A stretch of DNA of 64,000 nt from Piscicola geometra (taxonomy: Eukaryota > Annelida > Clitellata > Hirudinida > Piscicolidae). Positions within the stretch are counted from its first letter, which is position 1; every line of letters starts with the position of its first letter. Under the pieces are notes generated by a model that ran no database searches, was not told the origin of the DNA, and saw only the letters and a list, made by a program, of their open reading frames with translations. The stretch lies in contig OX030957.1 of NCBI GenBank assembly GCA_943735955.1, positions 218,501 through 282,500 of the forward strand, given 5' to 3'. A program made the position numbers and the translations under genes. Positions 29,593 to 60,277 of the stretch are shown piece after piece.

Positions 29593-30215
29593 TCTGAAGA
29601 CTCAAAACAACTTTGCATAAAGGCAGACGTCTACGAATCTTTTCGTTGTTTGATTGTCGAGATCGTGCTCAAAATCCTGAGCAGGAGGACCAATCAGAAG
29701 GCTGCATCTTCCCGCCAAAATAATTGTCATTTCATTCGAGCTAGAATCCTTCCAACTGAGATTATTTTGAAAGAATTATTGAGCTTTCTTGAAACTCAAA
29801 ATAAATATATTTTTATATTTTAAAAATATGAGTTATTAGTTTCATATCGTATGAATACAACTTATCATTTTTATTTACTCTAAATTTACTTTTTATATTT
29901 TTTCCCATTTTTTTCTTCTAACATTTCAGCAGCATAAAGTCCAATTTAGAAGCGACTGAAGATCGTCCCTTGCTTCGAGAGCCTCTGCAAACTCTGCTTT
30001 ATCGCCCAAAGGCAACAAAATTTAAATTTCTCAATTCTTTTCTTTTGATAACTTTACGCCACCAAACCATTCAAAAGTAACTTTAATCATTATAACTGAA
30101 TAGTATTGTATGTATAACTAAAATATTCAAAAGTTAAAGTAGTTTAAATATTTTGAAAATATCAATTTAACAATAAATCAGCGAGGCCTGTGCGGGGAAT
30201 GGTCAGTGGAATTGA

Positions 30216-30291
30216 GGTGTTGTTTGCGTGTGTTCTCAAGGCAATAGCTCTGGCAAGTTACTGCTATTGCTTGGGAATACACGAGGACACG
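30216..30291 (+). ncRNA. mir-137: miR-137 precursor hairpin
   Basis: The 3' arm at 30265-30286 reads TATTGCTTGGGAATACACGA followed by GG. Drosophila-type miR-137 begins TATTGCTTGAGAATACACG, so the seed (ATTGCTT) and 18 of the first 19 nt agree. The 5' arm (GTGTTCTCAAGGCAATAGC, 30229-30248 region) pairs with it. Positions 28-48 pair with 63-83 (offset 30200) through about 18 pairs including G-U, one G-A mismatch and one bulged C, around a 14-nt loop (30249-30262). GGTGT/ACAC extends the base. This is the expected geometry of a pre-miRNA with the mature strand on the 3' arm. miR-137 represses neuronal and other targets after Drosha/Dicer processing. It lies alone in a gene desert, so it is probably transcribed from its own promoter or a long noncoding host. 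Confidence 0.88.
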
Positions 30292-32540
30292 CCTTCCCTC
30301 CTTCAACCAACTTCTTCTTGGTTTCTGTCTTCATATCACTTTGTTTTTTAATTTAATCATAAAAAATTAAAATTGTTTAATAAATGAATTTATTTCGTCC
30401 AAGTCATATTTCCAGGCGCCTATTTATCTGCTTATTTGAAATTTCATGCACCTTATCTAGCAATGACTCAGCTGAAAGTTTGGCAATTAGCCTATAAAAT
30501 AGGAATTTCGTACATTTATGTTTGTAATCAATTTTTAAATTTTAAGACTGTTTTTTCCTTTAAAGCTTAAATAATCCTCTAATTAAATTATTTAAGTAGT
30601 ATTATTTAGTGTTTAAAACTTTATTTTGACAAATTCCCGTGCATTCATCTGGTGCATGCCATCCGTCATCTTTCAAACCATCCAAGAATACGCAAAACAC
30701 CAAAATCTTCACACGTCCGTAATTTCAGGATAGCATAACTTTTCGAAAAAATTCATTTGAGGCATTTATTTCAGAAGTTATTTTTTAACTGTTTATTTAA
30801 AAACTCGAATGTCTATGACGGTCTATGATACGTTTTTGATACAGCAATTTTTTTCGAACATTAGAAAAAATAATTTTTTTATTTAAGAAGATTTCTGTTA
30901 GTACATTTTGGTGTTTTTCTGGCCGTTTGCTTTTGAATTTTCTGAGTAAAATGCTGCACAAACGTTGTCAAAGGGACTCTCAAGTCAAGTGAAGTTCAAA
31001 AATTACAAGTTCAACTACTTGACATTTGATGAATTTTATGAAATAATATTTCATTAAAATAAAATAAAATCTTTACACAATCTTTGGATGACTTGCAAAA
31101 CTGAAAAGAAATCTAAAAAAGGGTTTTGCTGATTTCAAAAACATTTCAAAAAGTTAGCGCTAGAACAAGAGGGGTTTTAATGAATCTGAGAATATGCGCT
31201 CTCATGTTCGCAGGAAGTCGCCTGCAACGAAGCCAAAAGACGTACAAACATACGTATACAGCAGTGCAAAAAACAATTAATATTAAAAAATTAAAATGAA
31301 TGCGTATCTAAAAATGTAAAAAAACATACCTAAATAAAAACAAATATCAGAAAAAAATAATTATTATAAAATGAATAAGTATAAAAAGACAATAATAATG
31401 AAATAAAAAACTAAATATGAAAAAGTAAAAAAAAAGCAAAAAGTAGGATGAGAATGATAAGAAGGGGAATCATGCAGAGTTATGCTTTGGCACTGGCGTT
31501 CCGACTCGCCAACACACGCGACCATAAAACACTCGAGCATGATGGAGCTACTTAAACGCTTGCAAAGCAAACAACAGTCTCCTTTTTATCACTTTTTTAT
31601 CTTTTTTGCTAAGTGTTTTCAAAACTTTTTCTTAATTTGCTGCATGCCTCAGAGTGACAACGCAATTTAAATTTTTTTCAAAGCGAGATGTTTTTAATTA
31701 ACTCGTAAATTTAAGAAAAACAAAAATTGGCGTAATAATTTATCTCGAAAAATGTTCAAAAAACGTATTGTAAATTATGACCAAAAATCATTAAGAACAT
31801 TTTAAATACTGCCTAGAAAATACTTTATATATTTAATATTTTAAATAAATTATTTTTATTTTTAGGCAGGAGAACCAAAAAAGACACAGTGAGACTGAGC
31901 TGATAAATTTGTTTGTATAATTTGCGAGTCGGTCTTCTGACGCAGGCGGGCAAACAGAGCTCTGCGAAGTCTGCCTCTTAGTCCTCTCTTTTGTATGTGT
32001 GCCTCTCTGTCGCCTTCGTTGTTGCCTCTGATGTGAACTTTGAGACTTTTTCTAATTGAAATAAATCTGCCTTTCAAAAAAATCGCAGTAACTTTCAGTT
32101 TATGATTGCTCTAAAGCCTCTTATTGTTGGAGTTTCAAAGCATTTATCTCTGATGCCTTTGCGAAAGCTGCTCAATTCCAACTCGAATTTTCCTTTTCGG
32201 CTGCAGTCATATTGTCTGGCTTACATTGCGCCGTGCAATCACACGGCCATAATCCCTTTATAATTGAATGCTCTTTATCTTTATAAATATTTACGTCCGA
32301 GAAAACCAACAATGTATCATTTTTACTTACATTTTGTCGTTTGTTTTATTTATACCTTCCATAGTAATAACTATTTTTAATGTAATATTTATTTGGGTAA
32401 TTATATTACAAAATATGTTTTTGCAAAATTTTGATGAGCAAAAATATGAGAAATAATAACGGGATTCTGCGTTCATTCAATATCAAATGTTTTTAGTGTA
32501 ATTTCCTTATTAATATATCCAGTTCATGCACTGCTTTTTC

Positions 32541-32700
32541 AATTGACTCATCCATCTGTCATCCTTCTTCATCCCAACCTTTGTCTGTCATCCCACTCCA
32601 TCCCAGCCTTTGTCTATCAACCCCCTCCATCCTAACCTTTGTCTGTCATCCTCTCCGTCCCAGCCTTTGTCTATCATCCCCCTCTATCCCAACCTTTGTC
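32541..32700. repeat. ~40-bp CCTTTGTCTGTCATCCC repeat
   Basis: About four diverged copies of a pyrimidine-rich unit containing AACCTTTGTCTGTCATCC and CCTCCATCCCA. No gene evidence. Confidence 0.85.
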
Positions 32701-35700
32701 TGCCCTTCCCCTCCCCTCCCAACTTCCCATCATTAATCTCCACAGCATCTTCCATCATACGCTGAGCAAACAAGCACGCAGCGAGCACACACTAATATCG
32801 CCAAGTCTCGCTCGCAATTAATCTCATGGAGACTCATTGGCGTTCATTTGTCTGTGTTATGTTCTCTGGATTCCGCTGAGTAATTTTATTTCATACTTCT
32901 GCATTTATGCCAATGTTATAGTCTACAACTCTAAACTATGGTTTATACTGTTGCGTGCAAACAAAACTATGGTCGTACAGGGAACGTGAGGACACGGGCT
33001 GTTCAAATATGTTTGTTTGTTGAAGGTCTCAAGAGCTTCATCAGGCATCTGGAGGAAGGAGCTCACTAGGCGGCAAAGTTCCAAAGCTTTTCTGAACTTT
33101 GGAACAGGAAATATGAAAAGTCCCGGTAAGAAAAGCCAACAAGCAGTGGAAGAGTGGAGAGGCGGTCTCTCTGAGTGCAAAGCTCGTGAAGTCACCAAGC
33201 AACGAGTCTTCACTTCTAGACTCGCCACTGCCCATGCGAAGTGAACCAGAACTGCTTCTGTGCAGTGCTAGAATGTCGATGGGTCAAAAGGTTTAATAGT
33301 GGCAAGATGGAGAATATAACAGGAAAGAGATGAAAAGAGAGTTATTTTGTCTGCAAGAATGGTTAAAGTTAAACCATCTTCGAGAGGTGATAATGATCGT
33401 GACTATTTATGAAAGTTTTGATTAAATAAATATTATCTGTACTTTTAATTACTTGAGAGTTACTTGAAATAACACCAATGGACAGTGAAAATGAAAGAGA
33501 TAAAAAAGAGAAAACATTTTTCCAGAATGGCTGGGCAATGGCGCAGTCTTTTTCATAGAAAGCCATTCAAACAAATATTTTTAATTTTAAAAAGCGTATT
33601 ATTGTCAGCTTAGTCACTTTCCCATTTGATGCTTTCTCTGGCATCCATCACATTTAGGCAGTCAAAGGCACAATTCAATATGCGCCACGTTTAATGAAGT
33701 ACTCCACTATTTAGACTCACTCTCAATCAAAATATGTTTTTTCGAAAGGAAAAACTTGGAATTTTAATTTTTTATATCTTTGAAATTCTCTCAAACAATT
33801 TTTTCCCAATTTATAGACTTATTTCCAATGTTTTAACTTTAAAAAACTTTTTTACAATTTAAAATACAAAAATAATTAGTTTAAACTTAAAATGCTCGCT
33901 TACAACAAACCTGAGTCTTCTGTCAGAAATGTTTATAAAGACATTTTTGTTCAAAAGATCTTCTGAATGATTCGAGAACATAGCGTAACCGAAAATTGTA
34001 ACTCTATTTCACCAAGTTGTAAGTGGAAGGGATTCTAAATCAGATTATTTAAGTGAGTTTCTCCACTTACTATGACAACTTCGTATTCATGACATTTCAC
34101 AATTCCTAAATATTCGTTTTTCATCCAACTCAACTTTCCAGTCTTTTTATTCTTACACTTTTGAAAGAATTGTTATTATTTGAAACCACTTGCGATGACG
34201 TAGTGGGTGATCGAGTCAGGTCTTGTTATGACGTCAGCCAAGCAAAAACAATCGAACATGCGCACTAATTGTTTACGTTTGCCCGCTTCATGAACAGAAC
34301 CCATGATCTACAGCAACATCATTTCATCCCGAACAATGAGGCCCTTCTAATGACATTGACGCCGATGACAAAGGCGAGTACGTGACTTGAGTTCAATGTA
34401 TAAGCCGCACTTACTTTAAAGTGGGACTCTCAAAACATGTTTGTATCGCCTCTTTAATTAAATTATCGGCAGAAAAAATTCAAATTTTTCTAACAAATAC
34501 TCATGTGTTGAGTTGATCAAAGGTCAATGAATTTGTCACACAAAGTGTGGAAGCTCACATTACGACTTTTCCATTTTTACAGTAAAAATTTTTTTTTACA
34601 GATAAATAAAAAAATGATAGTCTGAAGTTTTTTCCAATTATTTGCACATGTTGCGATGGTTGTGATGCGATCAAGGTACGCTTCCGATAGTGCTGCCCCG
34701 AGGAAAGAAGCTTTGGGAAGAGTACTTTAAGCTTCTTGTTAGTTGAGAGAAATATATGTGTGCCTTCAACAGTTGATAATCACATTACTGATAATTAAAT
34801 TAATTATATAAATAATGAAAGCAAATTAAATAAAATTTATGGTCGAAAAGAATGGCATATCACGCGGTAGCTGCATTCAGTGCCAATGATATTGCTCGAT
34901 GTGTCATGGCGTCTGATCGCTTCAAACAAAAGAAGAAAAAATCTGCATTTTTGTCATTTTTTTGCAACACTTTTTCTAAAAGCTCTGGGTATTTAATACA
35001 CTTAATCTAAAAAAAAGATTAGCTTTTGCTAATATTCAATTTTAAATAACAAAGAAAAAATTCCATATAATATACCAAAATACGAATCAAAATTTAAATA
35101 TTCAATTTAGATATTCAATTAAAATTTAAATGTATATTCTACATATTCTGTGGATTCTACTAATAGTATGTAGTATGATGGAGAGGCAGTGGTGGTTTGG
35201 AGGGCTTCAACATTCATGAGGGAGAGAGGTCAGTGAATAATAGAAGGCACTTTTATGCGGAAGAGGCCGCCACGATGGCGAGATGATGCGATTACCTCCG
35301 CTCTTTGCGTCGTCGTATTACTTACCAGTTTATGGCGAATTGTGAATAATAAACAACGAATTGAAGAGTCTGAGGCAAGAGAGCTTTCTTGCGAGAGGCT
35401 GGGAACAATTTAAATTCTCTTAAATCGTCTCAATAAATAAAAGAAAATATTAAATTTTATTTGTTTATAGATAACAAGTATAAGTATGCAAATTACGTAA
35501 TAGAGCCGTTTTAAATTCCCAAATACGCTAGGGAGCTTACTTAAAACATAAAAAACAGAACTCTTGCATAAATAAAATAGAAATTCTAAAGCGACTAAGA
35601 GAAGTTTTCAAGAAAAGCAGATCACTTAAATATGGGATAAGAATGAAAGACTGAAAAGTCCATTTATAACCTAATCTCGTCTGGTATCCAATCCCAAAGT

Positions 35701-37070
35701 TCTGCGTGGAATGGATTTCTCAGAACATCCAATCATCAAATGCCTCCAATCTCGAACATTCGAATTCGTTGGATGCGCTTATACGACGCCTTGATGGCTG
35801 AAACAGTGCCAAAATGGAAAGTTTGATCGCCAGATATGATCGAATGGAGGGCCATTGGAGAGACGATGAGTGGATTCGTCGCACAGGGCTTTCAAGTTGA
35901 GTCATGCAACTTGAGGTTTTTATATATAATAAATTATATTCGGATTTTGTCATTTTAAATTGCCTAAAAAATAATAGAAAAGTTGAAAAATGTAGAAAAA
36001 GTTTCAAGTGATTACAGTGTGGAAGTGCAGCTTATACGAGAAGGCAATTATCGTGGAAACACGACAGCTTCTGACGTTGCGTCAGGTTCCAGGCACTCGA
36101 AGGTTTCAACACGTTCCCCGCACGCATCCATCTCCGTCAAAGCCTCGTCAGCTGCGTGCTTCCACGCTTCCTCCCCACTCCATGACTCCTTCTTCTAACT
36201 TTCATGTCTCCCATAGTTGATTTTGACATTATTTTTGGGGTGCTTATTTCATGTTTTTAGCGTTTGCATTGACTTTGGTTTGTGTTTGTTGAAAGGTGTG
36301 TCTAAAGTTCGTTGTAAAAAAAATTTAACTGTTTTTTCGGCTGTTTTATTGCTTTTGTCTTTTTGTGTGTCTGTTTTTTGTTTTTCTGTTTGTTTTTTGT
36401 TTGTATTTTTTCTTTTTGTTTGCTTGCGACTGGTGCGCTTTTATGGCCTCGGATGTTTATGACGTGAGCTGGGAAGTTGCTCGTAAAACAGGCGAATGAA
36501 GAGACGCTCACAAAGGTTTTGAACCTGGTAGCTGAGGCTTTCGAGAAGTTGTTGAGCCAATTCGAAACTGTTTCTTAGCCATAAAGCTTCCTTCAAAGAT
36601 TAGAATTTGTGTTTAAATTAAAAATTTTAAAGTTTAAAAACTTTTTTTCCTTCTACGACAAACACCTTCAACTTTAAAGGTGATTGAGTTTCTTGTTGGT
36701 CGTTTCACTGAGTTTGTTTGTGTGTTTTTATGTTGGCCTGTGTTTCTTGGTGCAGTGTTTGTGAGCAAACCCACTATTTGTTTCTTCAGCACATTCATCA
36801 AATTCAACTTTTCACTCGCCCAGCTTAAATTCCAAATAAAAAAAATTAAAGAAAAATCAAAAAATATAGTTTACAGTTTTCTAAAAATGTTTTTTAATTT
36901 ATAATATTCAAAAATTATTCCATCAAAACAGTTTTAAAAACAGTTGGGTCAGACTTAACAAATAGCTGGTGGAAGGAAGAAGATATTGAGGAATAGAGCT
37001 GCCGAATGAACGAAGAAGCTGGCTACGTGGCTTGGAAAGAAATAACTTGTCGCATCTTTGCTGAATTATT

Positions 37071-37135
37071 TACGAAGCGCTGAGAATTATTTACGAAGCG
37101 CTGAGAATTATTCACGAAGCGCTGAGAATTGTTGA
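37071..37135. repeat. 21-bp repeat, 3 copies
   Basis: Three tandem copies of GAATTATTTACGAAGCGCTGA, the third with a T-to-C change. Confidence 0.9.
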
Positions 37136-37317
37136 TAATTCAACGTTGGAATGAAACTCCTGGCTTGAAATTATCAGAAGGTTTTGGAATCATTGATGAA
37201 AAGGGTGTCTGAAAAGTGTTTAACAAAAACGGAAACGAAATTATCATTAAATCTTTCGTAACGATGGGACCTACGTAATTAAAAATTGAAAAGCAGACGC
37301 GCAAACAGAAAGAGAGA

Positions 37318-37442
37318 GATTGAGAGGAATGGAGAGGGATGGAGGAGGATGGAGAGGGATGAAGAGGGATAAAGAAAGATGGAGAGAGATGGAAGAGGAT
37401 GGAGAGGGATGGAAGAGGATGGAGAGGGATGGGGAGGGAGGT
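37318..37442. repeat. GGAGAGGGATG-type purine repeat
   Basis: About 120 bp of polypurine built from 9-12-bp GGAGAGGGATGGA variants; the strand bias (no C, few T) makes it a homopurine tract. Confidence 0.9.
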
Positions 37443-37529
37443 GAGGGACATCATATCCGCCTGGAGTCTGCATACACGAGACATGAGTGCTGCGTCATCA
37501 AAGAGATTTTAATACTCTTTTGCCTTTAT

Positions 37530-37628
37530 ATCCTTTAAGACTTTTTATATTTAATATCTTTTAAGACTTTTTATATTTAATATCTTTTAAGACTTTTTAT
37601 ATTTAATATCTTTTTAGACTTTTCATAT
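37530..37628. repeat. 26-bp AT-rich repeat, ~4 copies
   Basis: Tandem copies of TTTAAGACTTTTTATATTTAATATC, the last one diverged. Downstream AT-rich sequence up to 39602 shows no further feature. Confidence 0.88.
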
Positions 37629-39602
37629 TTAATTTTTTTCATACTTTTAAACTTAATATATTTTTTTTACTTTTTCAATTTAATTTATCTCAAAAGATTA
37701 AGATGCTTTTTAGAAAATTTGAAGATTTATATTGGGATTGTTATTATCAAAATGTAAAAATATTGAAGTTTACCGTTGTTAAATAAACTTTAAAGTTAGA
37801 CATAATTTTAAATGCTCAGAAAGTAAGAAACTCTATGAAATATAATTTTTTTGATATCTTTGTCAAGGTTCTGACGAGCAGGCGAAATTAAAAAGTTGAG
37901 CGCTCAAACGAAACAGACTACAAAGAACAGACAACTACTTCGCAACTTGTTGTGTTCTTCCTGTGCCATTCTTCTTTCAGTTGATTATTGAAAAAAACTC
38001 ATTTGTGTTTTCCTATTTTTTCAGTTTTTCATTATTCTTTCCCTCTTGTTCCTTTCAAGCTATTCATGAATTTTCTCTTTAATTATTTATATTTTTTTAA
38101 CTTTACTTTCGCTTCTAAAAAATTCTTTGAAAATCTTTGTTCTTTAGTGAAATACCTGAAAAAAAATTTAATCGGAGCGGGTTTCATGACTCAAAATACA
38201 AAAAACACATCTTTAAATTTTTTTAAAACTGTTCAAAAATCTATAAATTCGTTTGAAGAATACATTTCGGGTCTTTATGAATGGTCACTGTTCAATCGTT
38301 GTCACAGAGTTTTCTGGATATTGCTAGCATCCACGATGGACCTCGGAGATAAACAGAAGGTCTTTTCCAATAATGTTTGAAACAGTTATCAAATCGGGTA
38401 TCCACTTTAGTTTTGATTTTAATTGATTTATTTCTTATTTATTTAACCATTTATTTGAGCTCAGAACCAATCGTTTTCCCTTTCAACAAACGGCATCAGT
38501 CGAAATGCTTTTTATTACAAAGCGCGACAAATGAAGTAAAAAAAAATTAAATGTGTTTGAAATGAATTCAAGAATTAAATGATTTCATAAGGCGAATAAA
38601 GCCTTTATTAAACTTAATGAATTCGTTTAAAGAACGCCTGCACTGCACGCAATACAAATCAAGGGCAGCTTAGAGGCTTGGTATTGAATAAGATGCATTC
38701 ATTAGAGTGCAAATTGAGTGGATGTGTTGTAATGAAATCCCATTAAAGTATAAGGTTCAAAGATAATTACGAAAACAAAGAAATAAAATGTTTTTGAATT
38801 TTTAAAGGATTACAAAAGAAAATGAACAATCTAAGTCTTTCAATTTATAATGAGTCTGCTGTGTTTTTATTTTTAAAAACGGGGAAAAAACTTAATGTGG
38901 CAAATGCAAAAAAAATTCACAAAACAAACATGCATGGCTTGATCAAAAGAATCATTCAAAAGAAAAAGCAAGAAAATAATGTTAATCAAAAAATAGAGGA
39001 TCCATGTCAAATCATTCTTTCATAGTTGCTTAATGATTAAAAACAAAAGTTAAAAATTATGAGTATAAACACGGCAAATTTACTACTTTAAAAAAATCAA
39101 ACTAAAATTTTAAAACTTTAAATGAAATAATTCTTATTAGTTTCCACTCAAAAATCACGAGGGCTCCAAAAAATGATGAATCGTGTTTTTTCAGCAAATT
39201 AGAGCGAGATGAAACGATCTCTAAGAATGTATTTATCAAAGCATAATTTTTATTCTCAAACTATTTTAATTCCAAACAAAATGAAATTATTGTTTTTACA
39301 AATTTCAAGTCCATATTTTGTTTAGCAAATATTTTTTTATACATTTGAAAAATCTGGAGTTAATTAACTATAAAAACTATCACGAGAAACATTCAAGAAA
39401 TATGTTGCCAACATTGCATTGTCACAACTGATAATGTTGAAACCCCACAATTTCTTTCCACTGAATCGACCACTCCAAAAGAATAAGAAACAAAATAAAC
39501 CTTTAAAAAGTATACTTTGGACAAAATAGACTATTTTTTAAGTCTATTTTTAAAATCAATTTTTTCCAAGATCTATTTATATGAAGATCTTTTTGTCCAA
39601 AA

Positions 39603-39608
39603 TTTATT
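39603..39608 (-). terminator. Poly(A) signal of the AGL gene
   Basis: AATAAA on the minus strand, 52 nt past the AGL stop codon (39660-39662). Position and exact hexamer fit a cleavage/polyadenylation signal. Confidence 0.6.
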
Positions 39609-39659
39609 TTCATGAAGATCCATTTTATCGAAGGTCCATGTTGTCCACTGCACAAGCGC

Positions 39660-57494
<17,835 letters not shown>

Positions 57495-57970
57495 TGGAAA
57501 AAATTTGCAAAACTATTTCAAATTTTTATTTTCATCAAAATCTTATTTTTCAGTAAATATCTTGACCAATTTTTTCATTAAACTTAAGTAGATTGCTTTA
57601 GCCTTTAAACTTTAAAGTTTAAAGAACCTTTAAAAGACTTTTAAACTTTTAAAAGTAAACTCCAATTCAACAGTTTATATATTTTTTTCTTTTTATTTAA
57701 ATAATCAAAATAATTGAATTAATTATGTAAAGTTTTTTTAAATCAAATTCATTTTAAACATAAAATTTATCCTTTTTAGAAATATTTTTACTATTCGAAA
57801 AAATACTGTTTGATGAAATTTTCATAATCAAAATTATTTTATGAAATTTATAAAATTAATTATTTTAAATATCAAAATAGCGATAATATAGATTTTGGTA
57901 AATAATTAACTGACCTTTGGTGTTTCAACATCACAAGTTCATCAGTTTGGGTTCATTTGTAAATTTCAAA
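57495..57970. promoter_or_regulatory. Probable shared AGL/ROMO1 promoter region
   Basis: These 476 bp lie between the divergent AGL and ROMO1 start codons. They are very AT-rich with no repeat array, and must hold both 5' UTRs and start sites unless distant untranslated exons exist. A TTTAAAGTTTAAAGAACCTT palindrome-like stretch lies at about 57608-57635. No core promoter motif is claimed. Confidence 0.45.
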
Positions 57971-58207
57971 ATGCCGGTTCCTCAAGGGTACGGCCACCAA
58001 GGGCCCACCTGTTTCGACCGCATGAAGACTGGCTTCACTCTTGGCTTCTGCGTGGGAATGGCGACTGGAGCGATCTTCGGAGGGTTTTCGGCCCTACGGT
58101 TCGGCCTCAGAGGACGCGAGTTGGTGACCACTGTGGGCAAGACGATGGTGCAAGGAGGCGGCACGTTCGGAACTTTCATGGCCATCGGCACTGGCATTCG
58201 GTGCTGA
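57971..58207 (+). CDS. ROMO1: ROMO1, mitochondrial reactive oxygen species modulator
   Basis: A single open frame of 78 aa (human 79) covers the whole protein: [67 protein letters not shown]1 is a small two-helix inner-membrane protein of mitochondria (yeast Mgr2-like) that contributes to TIM23 import and ROS signalling. The conserved FDR, RGREL and [11 protein letters not shown]...GIRC blocks are intact. An in-frame ATG lies 54 nt upstream, but [14 protein letters not shown] matches the family start. The CDS has no intron, although its neighbours have up to 36. A possible AATAAA lies at 58409-58414. Confidence 0.96.
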   Translation: MPVPQGYGHQGPTCFDRMKTGFTLGFCVGMATGAIFGGFSALRFGLRGRELVTTVGKTMVQGGGTFGTFMAIGTGIRC

Positions 58208-59349
58208 AGAACGTTTTATTTATTTTTTTACAATGTTGATCAGCTTTAAACATATTGTCTTCAATTTGACTCATTTTGAGCTAAAGACAAGTTTAACAAA
58301 TTAGAATATTTATAAATGTATTTCCTCAATTAATTTGGTAAAATGTATTCTTTTTTTCATTCATCTTATAAATTAATTATTTGATAATCACACGTGAATT
58401 TTATTAAAAATAAACATTTTAAAATATAATTTTGATTTCTAAAGCAATATTAAACTTCTGAATAGATTCAAATGCAAAAAACAATTTATGTGAAATTTAG
58501 AATTCTCAAATGTATTTAAAACAAATTTAGTGGGAATGAAGAAGCTAAAACATCAAGCAAGTATTTTCAACGTGTGAATCCTAAATCTACTTTGATTAAG
58601 TCAAATAACATGGTTGTGTAGCATTGATTGAAGTTTTAAAAAACAAAATGTCATAAAGTATTTTAAATCCAATGGTAACAAGGAACATCAAATGTCAATT
58701 TGGGATTGACAACAGTGACAAAGCAAGGTGGCCAGCTAAGGGTTTCAGGAACTAAATTTCAAGCACCCCTATTAACCAGTTTGACCCACCAGCATTCATC
58801 TTCAACACGCATTGGTATGTTAGCAAATGGCTGGATACAAATCAGTAGAAATGCAATCAAAAGGTTTAATTGTGAATTGCATCTTTGATAGGACATCCAT
58901 CCAGGACACAACGTTAACTATGGTTGGATAATATTTAAATGGTCGTCTAATAGATTACTGCAGAGTAAAGCAGCTCGTAATAGAAGACTAGAAACACCAG
59001 TTGCATGGTGGTATGCAAGGTAACAACATCTGCCTTCATACAGAGTTTTAAATGCCTTCAACACACTGCAGCACACGAAAGCGGGAAAATATCAATGGGA
59101 AGCTTCTAACCGCTGCAAGTTAATTCATCTTTATAAGATGCCATAGAGATGTAATTGAAAGTTGAGTTTGAAAGGAGTTAGGATGCCTCAAAGATGTCGA
59201 TACAATGGTGGTTCAATGGAGAATGTTTCAATTTAAACGAAAAAGCGTCTGGTCATCAGAGCAGTCATCACACGCAACAGCACTTCATGCACAACATGAG
59301 TGCCTTACCAAACTCTCTTAGGTGTTATAAAAAATCCTTCACTGCAATA
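58208..59349. other. Spacer 3' of ROMO1
   Basis: ROMO1 3' UTR at the left, then AT-rich and unique DNA. No exon or RNA gene was recognised on either strand. ROMO1 and the EML-like gene converge here. Confidence 0.5.
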
Positions 59350-59369
59350 ATCATTCCACACCAGCATCA

Positions 59370-60277
59370 TCGCCATCACAACCGCTACAACCACAACTAC
59401 CACACCTCAACCACAACTACAACCACCACACCTCGACCACAACTACAACCAACACACCTCAACCACACCAGCAACCAACACACCTCAACTACAACAACCA
59501 CACCTCGATCACAACCACCAGACTTCAACCACAACTACCACACCAGCAACTAGCACTCACACCTCGACCACAACTACAACCAACACACCTCAACCACACC
59601 AGCAACCAACACACCTCAACTACAACAACCACACCTCGACCACAACCACCAGACTTCAACCACAACTACCACACCAGCAACTAGCACTCACACCTCGACC
59701 ACAACTACAACCAACACACCTCAACCACACCAGCAACCAACACACCTCAACTACAACAACCACACCTCGACCACAACCACCAGACTTCAACCACAACTAC
59801 CACACCAGCAACTAGCACTCACACCTCGACCACAACTACAACCAACACACCTCAACCACACCAGCAACCAACACACCTCAACTACAACAACCACACCTCG
59901 ACCACAACCACCAGACTTCAACCACAACTACCACACCAGCAACTAGCACTCACACCTCGACCACAACTACAACCAACACACCTCAACCACACCAGCAACC
60001 AACACACCTCAACTACAACAACCACACCTCGACCACAACCACCAGACTTCAACCACAACTACCACACCAGCAACTAGCACTCACACCTCGACCACAACTA
60101 CAACCAACACACCTCAACCACACCAGCAACCAACACACCTCAACTACAACAACCACACCTCGACCACAACCACCAGACTTCAACCACAACTACCACACCT
60201 CGACCACAACTACAACCACCAGACTTCAACCACAACCACCACACTTCAACCACAACTACCACACCAGCAACTAGCAC
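59370..60277. repeat. 131-bp minisatellite abutting the EML stop codon
   Basis: CTAGCACTCACACCTCGACC recurs at 59550, 59681, 59812, 59943 and 60074 (131-bp spacing) and then at 60271 (131+66). Each 131-bp unit is built from shorter CCACAACTACAACC and CACACCTC pieces and the copies are almost identical. The last occurrence runs into the 3' end of the EML coding sequence, so the array lies in or next to its 3' UTR. Confidence 0.95.

Noticed and set aside
28575..29618. 347-codon minus frame rich in KTITKLSQNYH
   Set aside because: Product of an 11-bp minisatellite that is open in all frames.
57917..57970. Upstream in-frame ATG for ROMO1 (18 extra residues)
   Set aside because: The added residues ([12 protein letters not shown]...) have no counterpart in the family, while MPVPQGYGH matches the usual start.
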